A stretch of DNA of 64,000 nucleotides from Rapana venosa (GCA_028751875.1 CM054135.1:61766597-61830596), one strand, 5' to 3'. Positions 41,703 to 51,995 are shown, counted from the stretch's first letter. The notes: generated from the sequence alone by a model not told the origin. Numbers and translations: made by a program.

Positions 41703-43174
41703 TCCTACAAAATTATCTGCAGTGCAATGTGACTGATTGATGTGGTGAAGGATCACATATGTATGTGAATTCATACCAGCGTAATATTAGTTACATTCTG
41801 CTTAACAAGGATAGCATGTTGACTGTACAAGTACCACCCACACACAATGTAAAACGCACTCACTACCGTTTGCCCACTGATTATCAACCAAAAATATTTT
41901 CGTTACTCCATTTCAACTCAGTTTTGAATGCCAACGATTTTACTGTAACAGATTTCAGTTATAGTAGTAGTAGTAGTATCTTCAGTTTAGCGTGTATTCA
42001 CATCTTGTGATTTTAGACAAAATTTCAGTTGATTTCACACAAAAAGTTCTGTATTTCACAACTAGTCAATTGCACTTCAAAACGTTGAACAAGATCAAGT
42101 TTGTTGACCTGTAATACTAGTGAACACACCAGTTTGACTGGTTTGTTAAAAAAAGAAAAAGGTTTGTGAGAGTCACGAACACACAAGTCGGACCGGCATC
42201 ACAAATGAAAATTAAGTTTAACAAAATTGTGTGGTTGATCAAGTGTCGCCGTTGGTCAGTTATTTGACTAATGCATAATGAAATGAAAGCTGTAAGAAAT
42301 AATTGCTTACACTTCAGTGACTGCCACACATATGTTGTGCGTGTGTTGTCTAGTGAGGGATTTTTGGCCTGATCTTTTTGGGTTTTTTTTAGTTTTCCCT
42401 TTTTTTTTTTTCTTTTTTTTTTTTCTTTTTTTTTTGGGGGGGGATCAGCAAATTCCTGTGCCTGATTTGACAAATGGTGTAAAGCATATTAAATGGAGGT
42501 TGTCAAAAATGATTACTTAAACGTCTGTGGCTGCCTCAAGTACTGTTTGGGTTTTTCTCTTTTGTGCCGGTTTTCACTTTTTTTTTCATTGAAAATTTCT
42601 TTTTCCTCCCTTTATTTTGTTTGTTTTTTGTTTGGCCGCATGTCATACACACAGTCAGAGGTTAACATCTGCTAATATGGTTGTATGCTAATACTGCAGA
42701 GCCTGAAAAAGTCTGTCTCTTGGTGATATCTTGATGACATCTTTGTTTTCTTCCTTCTCTGAAATAATATTGTATGGCTGCCTACTTTTTCTCATTCAAG
42801 CCACATAACTGTATTTCAGACACATGGACAAAATTCATGACCTCTGTATTTTCCCTAATAACATAACCAGTTGCACATATCTATATATCTTAGATGTCAG
42901 ATACCTGTGTTATAGATATTTGCACTTATACTGTATCATTTTGTGTATGGAGTGTGTTGGTTAGTAAGTGGAGTTGAGAAGCATCTGTTTTAATTCACTG
43001 TTTGTGACGTAATGATGCAGCATGACATCAGATAACAGTATCAGGGGCATAAGAAAACAATGTGCGCTGAATCTTTTTTCACTAGAAGCCTCTCGTGTTT
43101 TGCATTGAAATTGAATCGTTCCCAGTATGGAAAAGTCTGTCTGTCTTTTTTGCCCATCTGTTTTTCTGTACATC

Positions 43175-43350
43175 TCTTCTGTCTGTCTGTCTGTCTGTAT
43201 GTCTCTCTCTCTCTCTCTCTCTCTCTGTGTCTCTGTCTCCTCTCTGTCTCCCTCTGTCTCTGACTCTCTCCCTCCCTCCCTCCTTCCCTCCCTCTCTCTC
43301 TCTCTGTTCCCCATCCCCCCCTCTTTCTCTCCCTCCCTCCCTCTTTATCT
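43175..43350. repeat. CT-rich run with TCTG and CCCT repeats
   Basis: CTGTCTGTCTGTCTGT (43179-43197), TCTC runs (43202-43230) and CCCTCCCTCC blocks. Confidence 0.88.
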
Positions 43351-43711
43351 TTCTTAACTCTGTTATTCTCATTGCCTCTTTTACTTGACCATTGTTTATA
43401 TACATACATGTGTCCGTTCATTTCTGTCCTTTACCTCTGACTATCCTCTGTATAATTTTGTGTGTGTGTAGGGCTGGGATTTAGCTTCCGAAGGTGCCTC
43501 AGGCTTTTATATGGATGACGTCATACCAAACTTTGTGTTAAACAGTTTTTTTCTTGAGAATTTTTTTTAAAAAAACCCACTTCAACATGTATTTTCAAAT
43601 TTTAAAAAAGCGTTGGTGTGTTGGAAACAAATGTTATTACATCTCTTCTACCTTTATCACATCAAAAAAAGAAAAGCTTTCTTGGTGCTTTAATTAAGCA
43701 TAGATAGACTT

Positions 43712-43783
43712 GATTAGATAGACTTCGATTTGTTTGTTTTACAAGATTCAGCGCTATATAAATTCCATATATTATTATTATAA
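43712..43783 (+). repeat. Family T tail fragment
   Basis: CTTCGATTTGTTTGTTTTAC, AAGATTCAGCGCTATATAAA, TTCCATAT and ATTATTATTA. The 72-bp array begins immediately after it. Confidence 0.78.
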
Positions 43784-45201
43784 GAGAAGTGTGTAGTGTA
43801 GACTGCTTCGAGTGAGATGCAACCTACCTATATGTACTACTGCTTCCTCTGTATCCACTAGAGAAGTGTCTAGTATAGACTGCTTCGAGCGAGATGCAGC
43901 CTACCTATATAGGCTTCTTCTGTGTCCACTAGAGAAGTGTCTAGTATAGACCGCTTCGAGCGAGGTGCAACCTACCTATATAGGTTTGGATATTTAGCTA
44001 TACCTTATTTACCTATATAGGTAGGTTGCATCTCACTAGAAGCAGTCCATACTACTGCTTCTTCTGTGTCCACTAGAGAAGTGCCTAGTATAGACTGCTT
44101 TGAGCGAGGTGCAACCTACCTATATAGGGTTCTTCTGTATCCATTAGAAAAGTGCCTAGTATTGACCGCTTCGAGCGAGATGGCAACCTACCTATATAGG
44201 GTTCTTCTGTATCCATTAGAAAAGTGCCTAGTATTGACCGCTTCGAGCGAGATGGCAACCTACCTATATAGGGTTCTTCTGTATCCATTAGAAAAGTGCC
44301 TAGTATTGACCGCTTCGAGCGAGATGGCAACCTACCTATATAGGGTTCTTCTGTATCCACTAGAAAAGTGCCTAGTATTGACCGCTTCGAGCGAGATGGC
44401 AACCTACCTATATAGGGTTCTTCTGTATCCATTAGAAAAGTGCCTAGTATTGACCGCTTCGAGCGAGATGGCAACCTACCTATATAGGGTTCTTCTGTAT
44501 CCATTAGAAAAGTGCCTAGTATTGACCGCTTCGAGCGAGATGGCAACCTACCTATATAGGGTTCTTCTGTATCCATTAGAAAAGTGCCTAGTATTGACCG
44601 CTTCGAGCGAGATGGCAACCTACCTATATAGGGTTCTTCTGTATCCATTAGAAAAGTGCCTAGTATTGACCGCTTCGAGCGAGATGGCAACCTACCTATA
44701 TAGGGTTCTTCTGTATCCATTAGAAAAGTGCCTAGTATGACCGCTTCGAGCGAGATGGCAACCTACCTATATAGGGTTCTTCTGTGTCCACTAGAGAAGT
44801 GCCTAGTATAGACCGCTTCGAGCGAGACGGCAACCTACCTATATAGGCTTCTTCTGTGTCTACTAGAAAAGTGCCTAGTATAGACCGCTTCGAGCGAGAT
44901 GGCAACCTACCTATATAGGGTTCTTCTGTGTCCACTAGAAAAGTGCCTAGTATAGACCGCTTCGAGCGAGATGGCAACCTACCTATATAGGGTTCTTCTG
45001 CGTCTACTAGAGAAGTGCCTAGTATAGACTGCTTCGAGTGAGATGCAACCTACCTGTATCTGACTAGAAGCAGTCTATACTACTGCAGTCTGTACTACTG
45101 CTTCCTCTGTGTCCACTAGAAAAGTGCCTAGTATAGACCGCTTCGAGCGAGACGGCAACCTACCTCTTATCATGCACTACTGCTTCTTCTGTGTCCACCA
45201 G
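43784..45201 (+). repeat. 72-bp minisatellite, about 19-20 units, ending at the exon 10 acceptor
   Basis: The unit contains GCAACCTACCTATATAGGGT, TCTTCTGTATCCATTAGAAA, AGTGCCTAGTATTGACCGCT and TCGAGCGAGATG. The middle units (44120-44740) are almost identical, and the outer ones diverge and include short inverted pieces (about 44010-44050 and 45060-45085). Because 72 is a multiple of three, long periodic open frames exist on both strands (44066-44740 plus, 44085-44720 minus). The final unit runs into the functional acceptor of exon 10. Confidence 0.95.
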
Positions 45202-45384
45202 AACTCCAGCTCCAATCACAACAGCATCCCAGACTCGTACGAGCTGGCGCTGTCATGGAGAAGAAGTCTGCGGAAGACGATTAGCACGAGCACGGTGAAC
45301 GACCAGATGAACGAAAACGACAACGCCTCTGTGCCCCGCTCAGCCTCTAGTCCACGCATAGCTTTAGACAACAGGATAGAGAGC
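45202..45384 (+). CDS. PPP1R12A-like: MYPT exon 10: SWRRSLRKT and PRSASSPR motifs
   Basis: The 61-codon exon, phase 0 at both ends, reads NSSSNHNSIPDSYELALSWR, RSLRKTISTSTVNDQMNEND, NASVPRSASSPRIALDNRIES. Human MYPT1 has TWRLGLRKTGSYG and MRSASSPRLSSSLDN in the same order, so identity is firm. The acceptor (TTCTTCTGTGTCCACCAG) lies inside the last degenerate unit of the 72-bp array; the donor is gtgagt. Upstream bases are also open in the same frame, so the exon start depends on this acceptor. Confidence 0.95.
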
Positions 45385-45611
45385 GTGAGTGGGAGGAGGG
45401 CTTTGGTGGTAGTGTTGGGTGGTAGTGGGTGGGTGTGAGTGTGTTGGCTTGTGTGGTGTGTGTGTGTGTTGTTGTTAGTTCGATTTTAGGTCTGTTCACT
45501 CAAAGTGATGTTGGTGTGTGTGGGTGTGTGGTGTGTGTGTTGGTGGATGGTTGTGTGTGTGGGTGGGTGGATGGTTGTGTGTTTGGGTGGGTGGGTGGGG
45601 TGTGTGTGAGA

Positions 45612-45675
45612 GAAAGTCAAAGTCTTAACTTTTATTTCCAGATGGTACATTGAATAAGCAGTGTGTTTTGTTTTG
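45612..45675 (+). repeat. Family H repeat (copy 1)
   Basis: AAAGTCAAAGTCTTAACTTT, TATTTCCAGATGGTACATTG and AATAAGCAGTG recur at 46092 and 48767. Confidence 0.65.
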
Positions 45676-45721
45676 TACTTTGGTTTCATCAAACCTGTAT
45701 ATGTGTGTGTGTGGTTTTTTT

Positions 45722-46073
45722 ATTTATTCTTTTTTTTTTTTGTTCCTTTATTTTGAGGATGATGGAATAAGCGCTCGTGTGCTTTTTTTAAAAATCCAGT
45801 CCCCGTGTGTATGCAGTTTTGTCAATTTTGTCATCTGTTCCCACGGCACAGAATGGCCTACTCTTCTGAAAAGCAGAATGGGTATTAATGTGTGTGCATG
45901 ATGTTCTGCGTTTACTCACACATGGGACCTCAGTTTATAGTCTCATCCGAAGGACTTTTAGGGAGAGTGGAGTCTGCACTGATGTTAACTCCAGAGGAAA
46001 AACCTCTTAAACGAGAATTGAGCCCAGGTCAGCAGATCACGAATGCATCACTCTAACCACCAGGCTATCCCGT
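45722..46073 (-). mobile_element. Family A tRNA-derived SINE, full length
   Basis: Minus-strand copy. The tail ATTTTGAGGATGATGGAATA is at the left, then GTGTATGCAGTTTTGTCAAT, TAGGGAGAGTGGAGTCTGCA and the head (reverse complement ACGGGATAGCCTGGTGGTTA) at the right. Confidence 0.87.
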
Positions 46074-46091
46074 GTGTTTGTGTGTGTGTTT

Positions 46092-46165
46092 GTGTGTGAA
46101 AGTCACTTCTGTTTCCAGACGTACATTGAATAAGCAGTGCATTTGCTTTTTTTCCATCAGACTGG
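46092..46165 (+). repeat. Family H repeat (copy 2)
   Basis: GAAAGTCACTTCTGTTTCCA, GACGTACATTGAATAAGCAG and TGCATTTGCTTTTTTTCCAT. Confidence 0.6.
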
Positions 46166-46902
46166 TGTGTCTGCCTATCTGTGTATTTCAGGATTTTCTT
46201 GGGGTTATGGAGAGAGGGAGATTTTTTTTGGGGGGGGGAGGGGGAGGGACCATGAAGGGAGGTGGTTGACAGAATGGTTGGTATTTGTGTGTTGATTGCA
46301 ACTACCAAATGTTAACTTGTTTTTAACGACTTTGAACTGGGTAACGAAAGCAAAGATTTTACACGTTTCGCTCTGCAGCTGTAGAAAGTTTTCAGTACAA
46401 TTTGGAGAATAATCTATCATTGCTAAAGATAAAAAAACAAACATCTGATAATAACAGTTTTGAACAAACCAACAACAACAGAATAGTGGGTCACTTTGTC
46501 GTTGTTGCAGGAGGAAAGTATGACTGAATTGTGTAGCTGCTTCATTATCAAAAAAGAGACAACGTGCTTGATTTGCTGGCTTATTATCAGAAAGGAAAAC
46601 GTTGAAATTCTCCTTTCGTTCAGTATAGACAGTGTTGTGATGGATGGCTCGTGAGATAAAGAAAAGGATGTAGAGTACAGGGAATTTTTCATGAAGGAAA
46701 CACATAGTTATAGTACTGATTTTAGTGGTTATGATAGTGTCTACTGTAGAGAGGACAGACAACCCTTTCCCCCCCCCTTTCTTCTGTTGTTTTTTTCTCA
46801 GTGCTATGAAGTATATGCTTTGTCTTTACAGAGAGTAGATGAAGACAATGCAGGTTGTTTTTTACACACACACACACACACACACACGCGCGCGCATGCA
46901 CA

Positions 46903-47198
46903 GGTTCAATTCGTGTTCAAGAGGATATTTTCCTCTGGAATTAACATCAGTGCAGACTCCACTCTCCCCAAAAGTCCTTTGGATGAGACAATAAACCGAG
47001 GTCCCGTGTGCGAACGCACACAGAACATCTTACGCACATGTTAAATCCTGTTCCACTTTTCATAAGAGTAGGCCATTGTGTGCCGGTGGGAACAGATGAC
47101 AGAATTTACAAAACCGCATACACACGGGGACTGGATGTAAAAAAGCACATGAATGCTTATTCCATTATCCTCGATATAAAAGAGAAAGAAAAAAATTT
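46903..47198 (+). mobile_element. Family A SINE, head truncated
   Basis: Starts at box B (GGTTCAATTCGTGTTCAAGA) after a CA/CGCG run. Full body and tail follow (AGTGCAGACTCCACTCTCCC, GTAGGCCATTGTGTGCCGGT, CTTATTCCATTATCCTCGAT). Confidence 0.87.
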
Positions 47199-47594
47199 TT
47201 AAAACGCACACACGTCCTGGCCAGTTTTATCTTTGTCTTTTTTGTATGTTATTCAGATAGTTAAGCCTAATTGATTTTTAGTATTGATTGTACAGATTTT
47301 ACACAGGCACACACACCTACATATTCTCCTCCACCCTCACTCACCCCTACATTCACACCCATACACCTACTGCAGCACGTACCCCTACACCAGCCCCCCA
47401 CACCCACCCACCTTCAAACACACACCACACACACCCTACTGTAGATGCACCCTACACCCACTCATACTCCCACACCCTTCCCCACACACACACCCCTACT
47501 CCCACTGACACTCAAACACACACACCACTCTCTGTTTTTGTCTCTGTCTTGTACTAATTATATTACCCTCAGAAAATAAAATTTTGTTATCGTT

Positions 47595-47632
47595 CTCTCT
47601 CTTTCTCTCTCCCTCCCTCTGCTCCTCTCTCT

Positions 47633-47686
<54 letters not shown>

Positions 47687-47699
47687 TAGGGTTTTCTTT

Positions 47700-47754
<55 letters not shown>

Positions 47755-47780
47755 CTCTTCTCTCTCTCCTCTCTTTTTTA
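47595..47780. repeat. CT microsatellite, long
   Basis: TCTC runs on the plus strand, split twice by a TTCTCTTAGGGTTTTCT-like sequence. Confidence 0.93.
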
Positions 47781-47836
47781 GGGTTTTCTGTTATTTGTTT
47801 GTTTTTTGTTGTTGTTTTGGGGTGGTTTTTGGGGGG

Positions 47837-47844
<8 letters not shown>

Positions 47845-47868
<24 letters not shown>
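47845..47868 (+). repeat. Poly-G run
   Basis: More than 20 consecutive G residues after TTTTTTTCG. Confidence 0.93.
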
Positions 47869-47946
47869 TTAAAAGGATCATTTCCCTTTTGTTTCTACTG
47901 TGTGAGAGTATCAGTATTGGATGATTATTAAGATGTATCCCTACGG

Positions 47947-48011
47947 GGCGGGGACTGGATGTAAAAAAAAGCACGCGAGTGCTTGTTCACTATCCTGGAA
48001 ATAAAAGAATT
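47947..48011 (+). mobile_element. Family A SINE tail fragment
   Basis: GGCGGGGACTGGATGTAAAA, AGCACGCGAGTGCTTGTTCA and CTATCCTGGAAATAAAAGAA. Confidence 0.75.
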
Positions 48012-48078
48012 TGTCATTGTCATTGTCTTTCAAGAAAAAAAGAAGAACTGACGTTGGGACTGGTACCTGTAGTTGCAG

Positions 48079-48218
48079 GACAGGCTGAACGCTCGTTATC
48101 CCAGCACCACCAGTAGTACCTCATCCCCGACCACCTCCACCACCACCTCCACCTCCACCTCCACCTCCCTCACCCCCGGCACCTCTTTCACAAGCACCTC
48201 AGAATCTCGCCATGACAG
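48079..48218 (+). CDS. PPP1R12A-like: MYPT exon 11: Ser/Thr-rich linker
   Basis: After a gttgcag acceptor the frame reads DRLNARYPSTTSSTSSPTTS, TTTSTSTSTSLTPGTSFTST, SESRHD and ends with AG before gtcagt; exon 12 supplies G to give Arg. Phase 0 in, phase 2 out. The exon holds an internal ACC/TCC repeat that encodes Thr/Ser runs and is prone to length change. Its last bases and donor recur four more times in the following intron. Confidence 0.88.
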
Positions 48219-49154
48219 GTCAGTACTGTGAGCTCTGTACGTGTGTGTGTGTGAGTGTGTGTGTGAGTGAGTGTGAGTATGTGTGAGTGTGAGTGAATGT
48301 GTGTGTAGTTGTGTGTGTGTGTGAGTGTGTGTGTGGTATGTGTGTGGGTAGTGTGTGTATGTGTGTGGGGTAGTGTGTGTGTGTGTGTGTGTACACCTAC
48401 CTCAGAATCTCGCCATGACAGGTCAGCATTGCCACAGTCAGGTCAGGGTCTGACTTGGTTGTGATCTCTGTACGTGTGTGTGTGTGTGGTAGTGTGTGTG
48501 TGTGAGTGTGTGTGTGTGTGGTAGTGTGTGTGTTGTGGTGTGTGTTGAGTGTGTGTGGTAGTGTGTGTGTGTGTGTGGTAGTGTGTGTGTGTGTGTGTAC
48601 CTACCTCAGAATCTCACCATGACAGGTCAGTACTTCCACATCAGGTCAGGGTCTGACTGATTTGATCTGTGTGTGTTGTGGTGTGTGTGTGTGTGTGTGT
48701 GTGTGTACCTACCTCAGAATCTCGCCACATCAGGTCAGGGTCAGACTTGATGTGATGTGTGTGTCAAAAGTCAAAGTCAAACTTTTATTTTCAGATGGCA
48801 CATTGAATAAGCAATGCGTTTGCTTTTTTCCCCATCAAGCCATCTATCTAAAGAAAAAGAAAAAAAAGAGAGAGAAAAAAAAAGGTAATATTTATGCAGA
48901 CATAGAATAAAAAAAACACCTTCTCAATGATAAACCATACAAATCAAACAAGAGAAGACAATAATATATGCATACATGGAATTAAAAAACACAAAAAAAC
49001 AACCCCTGAACAATATTAAACCATACAACTCAAATAATTCAAAATTCTTATAAATATATCCACCATAATACAAACAAAAAAGCAACAAAGAAAAACCAAA
49101 CCAAAACAAAGAAGACAAAACAAATTTTTTTTAAAAAGACACACCAACTGCTTC

Positions 49155-49185
<31 letters not shown>

Positions 49186-49510
49186 ACACATGCATACACA
49201 CAAAAACCTTCAACCATACAAACAACTGAATAAAACAAACAAAAAAAGATAAACCAACAAGAACAACCACAACAAGCAAATAAACAAACAAACACAAACT
49301 TATGTACACAACAACAACAGCGACAATGACTAATATAAGACAAGAATAACAGCCAAAACAAATGAACTAACAAAAGATGGAAAAAAGAGTCCAAAATACT
49401 CCCTCCCCAAGAAAAAAAAAGTTACCTACCTCAGAATCTCGCCATTACAGGTCAGTACTGCCACATCAGGTCAGGGTCAGACTTGATTGTGAGATCTGTA
49501 CGTGTGTGTG
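48199..49510 (+). repeat. Exon-11 end/donor sequence repeated five times
   Basis: CCTCAGAATCTCGCCATGAC followed by AGGTCAGTA is the real exon 11 end and donor (48199-48227). The same text, extended by CCACATCAGGTCAGGGTC, recurs at 48396-48480, 48601-48680, 48708-48760 and 49420-49510, with TG arrays between copies. In the last-but-one copy the GACAGGT is lost. Confidence 0.9.
48767..48850 (+). repeat. Family H repeat (copy 3)
   Basis: AAAGTCAAAGTCAAACTTTT, ATTTTCAGATGGCACATTGA and ATAAGCAATGCGTTTGCTTT. Confidence 0.65.
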
Positions 49511-49975
49511 TGTGTGGAGAGAGAGAGAGTGTGTGTTTATTTGTGTGTGTTTGCTTTTGACTTGATGTGCTTTAGACATGTAGGTCATGATAGAACAGGA
49601 ACATTTGATGTGCAGATTCACATATCTAAATGTGAAAAGAATGTCATTGTAAAATGTTATTGTATACTAAAAGTGATCTTTTATCCCATCCATTTTCTTA
49701 TGATAGTTGGTGTCATATCTTACTGGAAGTCTGTGCCTTAGGTATAGGATTTTGTATTTTATCTTATTAATTTTGGTTCTCTTTTTGTGTCTTGGCTGGG
49801 GTTTGTATTCTTTTTGTTTGTTATTTTGTAGTAGAAAAGGCTGTGCATATTTTTTTCTTAATTTGGTCAGTTATTTCACTTGGTTTGCTATTATTATTGT
49901 AGACTTTTTTGTGTGTTTCAATTTGTTTGCTGTAGATGTTTTTAGAGGGTGATTTGATTTACGGTGTTGTATTAG

Positions 49976-50085
49976 TTTGTTTATGAATTGAAAAACCTTT
50001 TCCCTTAGTACTTTGTTTATGAATTGAAAACTTTTCCCTTAGTACTTTGTTTCTAAATTGAAAACTTTTCCCTTAGTACTTTAGT
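49976..50085 (+). repeat. About 35-bp tandem repeat, three units, acceptor-like
   Basis: Each unit reads GTTTATGAATTGAAAACTTT then TCCCTTAGTACTTT (the third has TTCTAAATTG). Every unit ends with a pyrimidine tract plus TAG. It lies about 85 bp before the exon 12 acceptor. Confidence 0.92.
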
Positions 50086-50167
50086 GTTGCACACACTTGT
50101 GTATACGGTGTTGAGCTTTTGGGGGGCTTTTCTGCATGCACAGTAGTTGTGGGCTCCCCCCTTGCAG

Positions 50168-50461
50168 GAACAGTTGGTCAGGGGACACCAGCAGCTACGC
50201 TCCGTATCGGGATTACCTCTCTCGCTCCGGCTACAAACCGTTCTACCAGCGTCAGCAGGAAATCAACCAGAAGAAGGAGCAGGAGCGAGCGGCCTTGGGC
50301 GTCCGAAGTGTCACACGGCCGGCCTCGACCATCGGCACGTCCTTCCCCACCTACTCCTCCTCCTTATCCTCCTCCTCCACTGCCACCACCTCTGTCACCA
50401 GCACCACCACCTCAGTCACCAACCCTGCTAGTAGTACTTCCACCAGCTCAGTATTCAGAAG
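50168..50461 (+). CDS. PPP1R12A-like: MYPT exon 12: Tyr/Arg/Lys-rich segment
   Basis: After a ccttgcag acceptor one base completes Arg. The frame then reads NSWSGDTSSYAPYRDYLSRS, GYKPFYQRQQEINQKKEQER, AALGVRSVTRPASTIGTSFP, and a long Ser/Thr run ending SVFR plus AG before gtgtgg. Exon 13 supplies G, giving FRRSYEPP. The Ser/Thr run is encoded by TCC/ACC repeats. Phase 2 to phase 2 fits both neighbours. Confidence 0.9.
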
Positions 50462-51058
50462 GTGTGGGAGGAAGAAGGAATGTAGTTTGTGGCTTGTTTG
50501 TGGGTTTGTTGTTGTTGATGTTGTTGTTGTTTTTTTGGATGAGATTTGTGTGTGTGGTTTATGTTGTCTGGATTTTAGTTACTGTGGGTGGTCTTGATTT
50601 GTAGTTGATTTTTATTTGGATGTAAAATTTTGGGTTTTATTGTGTGTGGGTTTTTTGTTGGTTGTTGTTGTTTTTTTTCTTAGTTGCTTTTAATTCAGTT
50701 TGATTTTTAAATTTAATGTTGTTTTGATATTGGTTTAACCTACATTTTTGGGGGGGAGGAGGGGAAGGGTTCCCGCCCCACATACAAATTTTTTTTTTTT
50801 TAACATGATAATAATCAGTAGTTTATACATTGCAACCAACAACAAAATCAGAATGTTTCTGTATAATTATTTGCAGTTATGATTTGATGCTCTATTTTAA
50901 AGAATAGTAAGTAGTAATGTGAAACCTTTGCATCAAGATTATGTGTGTGTGTGTGTGACAACGCTGCTTACGGCGTGCGTTTGCATGCTTCGGTGAGCCG
51001 GTTTGTGCCAATTTTTAGCCCTGTGCGTTGGTTACCCCCATCGTTTTGTGTGTGACAG
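50462..51058 (+). other. Intron 12: T/G-rich, no gene
   Basis: TTGTTG and TTTTT-rich sequence, a G-run near 50748, then A/T-rich sequence and a GT run at 50942-50958. No interspersed family was recognised. Confidence 0.7.
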
Positions 51059-51149
51059 GTCCTATGAACCACCCAAGCGTGATGAGGAAACGGAAACACA
51101 GCGCAAAGCCAGAGCAAAGCATGCCAGGCAGACCAGGAGATCCACACAG
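51059..51149 (+). CDS. PPP1R12A-like: MYPT exon 13: ROCK inhibitory site RRSTQ
   Basis: The frame reads SYEPPKRDEETETQRKARAK, HARQTRRSTQ. Human MYPT1 has RDEESESQRKARSRQARQSR followed by RSTQ, the segment phosphorylated by Rho kinase and ZIPK at Thr696. The equivalent threonine codon (ACA) is at 51144-51146. Phosphorylation there turns this peptide into an inhibitor of PP1 in vertebrates. The first base completes Arg from exon 12, and the exon ends in phase 0 before gtaggt. This is the strongest single identification in the window. Confidence 0.98.
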
Positions 51150-51257
51150 GTAGGTAGTTGTCATGGTTGGGAAGGAGTCCTCTCATTCACACAACTTAAA
51201 AAAAAAAATTTAAAAAAAAAAATTGCATGATGGTCAGTGGCAATATTTCTCCCCTCT

Positions 51258-51592
51258 CCCCCTCCCCCGGTGAAGTTGCCGGGGGCCTGTCAGTATAAAT
51301 AGCATTCCTACCTTCTGGAAATTCTGTGCTAGAAATTCCCTCTTTTCTGTCGCTCTCCTTGTTCTGTCTTATGCTTTTTCTTCTTGTTGCCTCCTTGTTT
51401 TATTTTCTACCTTCTTGGTCCATTCTCCTGCATTTTTTTTCCCAGAAAGAACTTAAAAGGTAACTATTCTCTCTTATGTCAAAGTCGGATGCACTGGGCC
51501 TGACTTGTCAGGTGCTTAACGGCAGCATGATGCATTTTCGCTCATATGACAGACAACAATAGTTGCTGTCTGAGTGTTCAACAAAGAAGAAA
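51258..51592 (+). repeat. Family D repeat (copy), full length
   Basis: CCTCCCCCGGTGAAGTTGCC, TATAAATAGCATTCCTACC, GGCCTGACTTGTCAGGTGCT and GTTGCTGTCTGAGTGTTCAA with an AAGAAGAAAG tail. Confidence 0.8.
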
Positions 51593-51618
51593 GAAATGGC
51601 AATATTTTTGACATAGCG

Positions 51619-51995
51619 GTGGGTAGCAGGTGGATTGGTAGTCTAGAAAGGTCTGCCTAGATAGCGAAAAATCCGGGTCGGAAGTGTATGGTGGTTCGAA
51701 CCCCGTTTAAGCCCCAAACTTTCCCCCCGTCCATTAGACCGTGAGTGGCAGTCTGGGTGCTAGTCTTTCGAATGAGACGATAAACCGAGGTCCTGTGTGT
51801 TACACATAATTACTTAACCCACGTAAAAGAACCCACAACATCAAGATAGTTGTCCATGGCAAAATTCTGTAGAAAAAAGCCACTCTGATAGGGAAACAAA
51901 TACAGTTGCAGACACGCTGTCCCAGGGGAGAGCAGCCCGAGTTTTACACAGAGAAATCTGCTGTGACTTGAAGTGGTATAAAATAAACAGCTGCA
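51619..51995 (+). mobile_element. Family T tRNA-derived SINE (copy 3)
   Basis: GGTGGATTGGTAGTCTAGAA, CCGTCCATTAGACCGTGAGT, TAAAAGAACCCACAACATCA, CCCAGGGGAGAGCAGCCCGA and GTGGTATAAAATAAA. Confidence 0.8.

Larger units (their letters stand above)
39113..45201 (+). other. Intron 9 (as called): SINEs, CT runs and the 72-bp array
   Basis: Contains family D inverted (39670-40275) with a nested family C SINE (39763-40049), CT-rich runs (40640-40800), a family A fragment (41290-41400), CA runs (41405-41510), family K inverted (41545-41702), an ATG/TAG trinucleotide patch (41960-41980), T-runs (42380-42440), CT runs with an inverted purine counterpart (43175-43350), a family T tail (43712-43783) and the 72-bp array (43784-45201). 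If an exon is missing from this model it should be in this interval. 41710-42370 and 42450-43170 hold nothing I can name. Confidence 0.65.
45385..48078 (+). other. Intron 10: TG/CA, CT and poly-G repeats with SINEs
   Basis: Contains a GT/GGTG-rich tract (45395-45610), family H copies (45612-45675, 46092-46165), family A SINEs (45722-46073, 46903-47198, tail at 47947-48011), a CA run (46866-46890), a CACACC-rich block (47300-47520), CT runs (47595-47780) and a poly-G run (47845-47868). Segment 46270-46760 holds nothing I can name. Confidence 0.7.
48219..50167 (+). other. Intron 11
   Basis: TG arrays and donor-copy repeats occupy 48240-48760. Family H lies at 48767-48850. An A-rich, CAAA-rich tract occupies 48850-49420 with poly-C/CA at 49155-49190. 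A donor copy lies at 49420-49510. A T/A-rich stretch without recognisable content occupies 49520-49970, and a 35-bp triplicate 49976-50085. Confidence 0.75.

Noticed and set aside
42961..43421. Minus-strand Arg/Glu-rich frames.
   Set aside because: Reverse complement of CT microsatellite. The apparent RERERE coiled coil is a simple-repeat artefact.
44066..44740. 224-residue repeat protein on the plus strand and 211-residue one on the minus strand as genes.
   Set aside because: Both are by-products of the 72-bp array. No promoter, no unique sequence and no independent start context.
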